Positions 19,744 through 20,048 of a DNA stretch of 20,048 nucleotides are shown here, piece by piece (within the stretch, counting starts at the first letter, position 1; each line of letters starts with the position of its first letter). The stretch is from a virus. A model generated the notes under the pieces. That model ran no database searches. It was not told where the DNA came from and saw nothing but the letters and a program-made list of their open reading frames with translations. Made by a program: the position numbers and the translations under genes. The stretch lies in the IMG/VR virus record IMGVR_UViG_3300042355_000776, positions 1 through 20,048 of that record, one strand, 5' to 3'.

Positions 19744-20048
19744 ATGAAATACGTAAAATTCAAAGATATCAGTATTCGCAATTTTCTTTCATTTGGTAAT
19801 GAAGAAGTTAAATTGAATTTTGATAATGGTTTGCATGTTATTACTGGTGTAAACCGAGATAAATCAGACAGACAAAACGGGGTTGGTAAAAGTGGTTTGG
19901 CAGAGTCTTTATATTTCGCAATTTTTGGTACAACTATAAGAGAGTTGAAGAAAGATTTAATACACAATTCTTTCACGAATGGAACTTGTCATGTTGTATT
20001 AAACTTTGATGTTGAGACTGATTCTACCACTTCATACAGAATAGAAAG
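19744..20048 (+). CDS. 46: recombination endonuclease subunit gp46 (Rad50/SbcC type), 5' part
   Basis: About 101 residues are visible before the right edge. FKDISIRNFLSFGNEEVKL is the standard opening of SMC/Rad50 ATPases, and residues 35-50 hold a Walker A with a longer loop than usual: ITGVNRDKSDRQNGVGKS, where the family norm is G-x-N-G-x-G-K-S. ESLYFAIFG then follows. gp46 is the ATPase partner of gp47. The Walker B, signature motif and coiled coil lie outside the window. The ATG follows the gene 47 stop codon without any gap, so the two are cotranscribed. Confidence 0.95.
   Translation, partial: MKYVKFKDISIRNFLSFGNEEVKLNFDNGLHVITGVNRDKSDRQNGVGKSGLAESLYFAIFGTTIRELKKDLIHNSFTNGTCHVVLNFDVETDSTTSYRIE

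Noticed and set aside
19377-19976. Minus-strand frames opposite genes 47 and 46
   Set aside because: They overlap certain genes with full motif sets and lack any promoter or family signal.
1-20048. tRNA genes, CRISPR arrays, insertion sequences, integrase or attachment sites
   Set aside because: No cloverleaf, regular repeat-spacer pattern, transposase or integrase was seen. The phage appears lytic in this window.
1-20048. Bacteroidetes-type promoters (TTTG / TAnnTTTG) as a host clue, suggested by the GH16 gene and low SD use
   Set aside because: The convincing early promoters are TTGACA/TATAAT type, so I do not assign a Bacteroidetes host.

Overview
This window reads as part of the genome of a large T4-like myovirus, a lytic tailed phage with an AT-rich genome. 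Genes are packed with almost no spacing. T4-type structural genes (portal gp20, neck gp13, head completion gp4, tail terminator gp15, and probably the start of prohead protease gp21) lie beside T4-type replication, recombination and transcription genes: clamp-loader small subunit gp62, a gp31/GroES-like co-chaperonin, UvsY-like protein, UvsW helicase, late sigma factor gp55, and the gp47 and gp46 nuclease pair. I cannot name the host. Near-consensus TTGACA/TATAAT promoters suggest a bacterium with an ordinary sigma-70. There are no tRNAs, CRISPR arrays or insertion sequences, and no gene-free stretch above 300 bases; the longest gap is about 110 bases (15448-15558).

Layout. Positions 1-6131 are the head/tail block, nearly all on the minus strand, in transcription order gp15, gp20, gp13, gp4, then a small hypothetical gene and the probable gp21 start. 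One plus-strand gene (615-1517, lysine-rich tail) interrupts it. Positions 6159-9350 are minus strand: clamp-loader small subunit, GroES-like protein, an SH3-barrel-type protein, a hypothetical protein and an XPD/DinG-type iron-sulphur helicase. A plus-strand virion-type protein follows at 9422-10102. Positions 10089-12959 are minus-strand metabolic or accessory genes: a P-loop nucleotide kinase-like protein, a Nudix hydrolase, a secreted GH16 glycoside hydrolase and a PhoH-like ATPase. Positions 12969-16217 hold small, mostly unrecognised minus-strand genes plus a GIY-YIG nuclease. From 16251 to the end everything is on the plus strand: uvsY, uvsW, gene 55, gene 47 and the start of gene 46.

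The most striking feature is regulatory. At least eleven transcription units begin with a T4-late-type box (core TAAATA, or one mismatch) placed so that exactly 5 bases (6 in two cases) separate it from the start codon. With the usual geometry of T4 late promoters, transcription would start on or next to the first base of the start codon, so these mRNAs would be leaderless. The window also encodes the gp55-type sigma factor expected to read the box. Two early-type promoters (TATAAT, 7 bases, ATG) in front of uvsY and gene 47 have the same leaderless geometry. Shine-Dalgarno sequences are rare; good ones precede only the clamp-loader gene, one small gene at 13238 and gp15. In gp15 the Shine-Dalgarno points to a non-AUG start upstream of the first ATG. 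A secreted GH16 enzyme in a phage genome is the other observation that deserves a second look.
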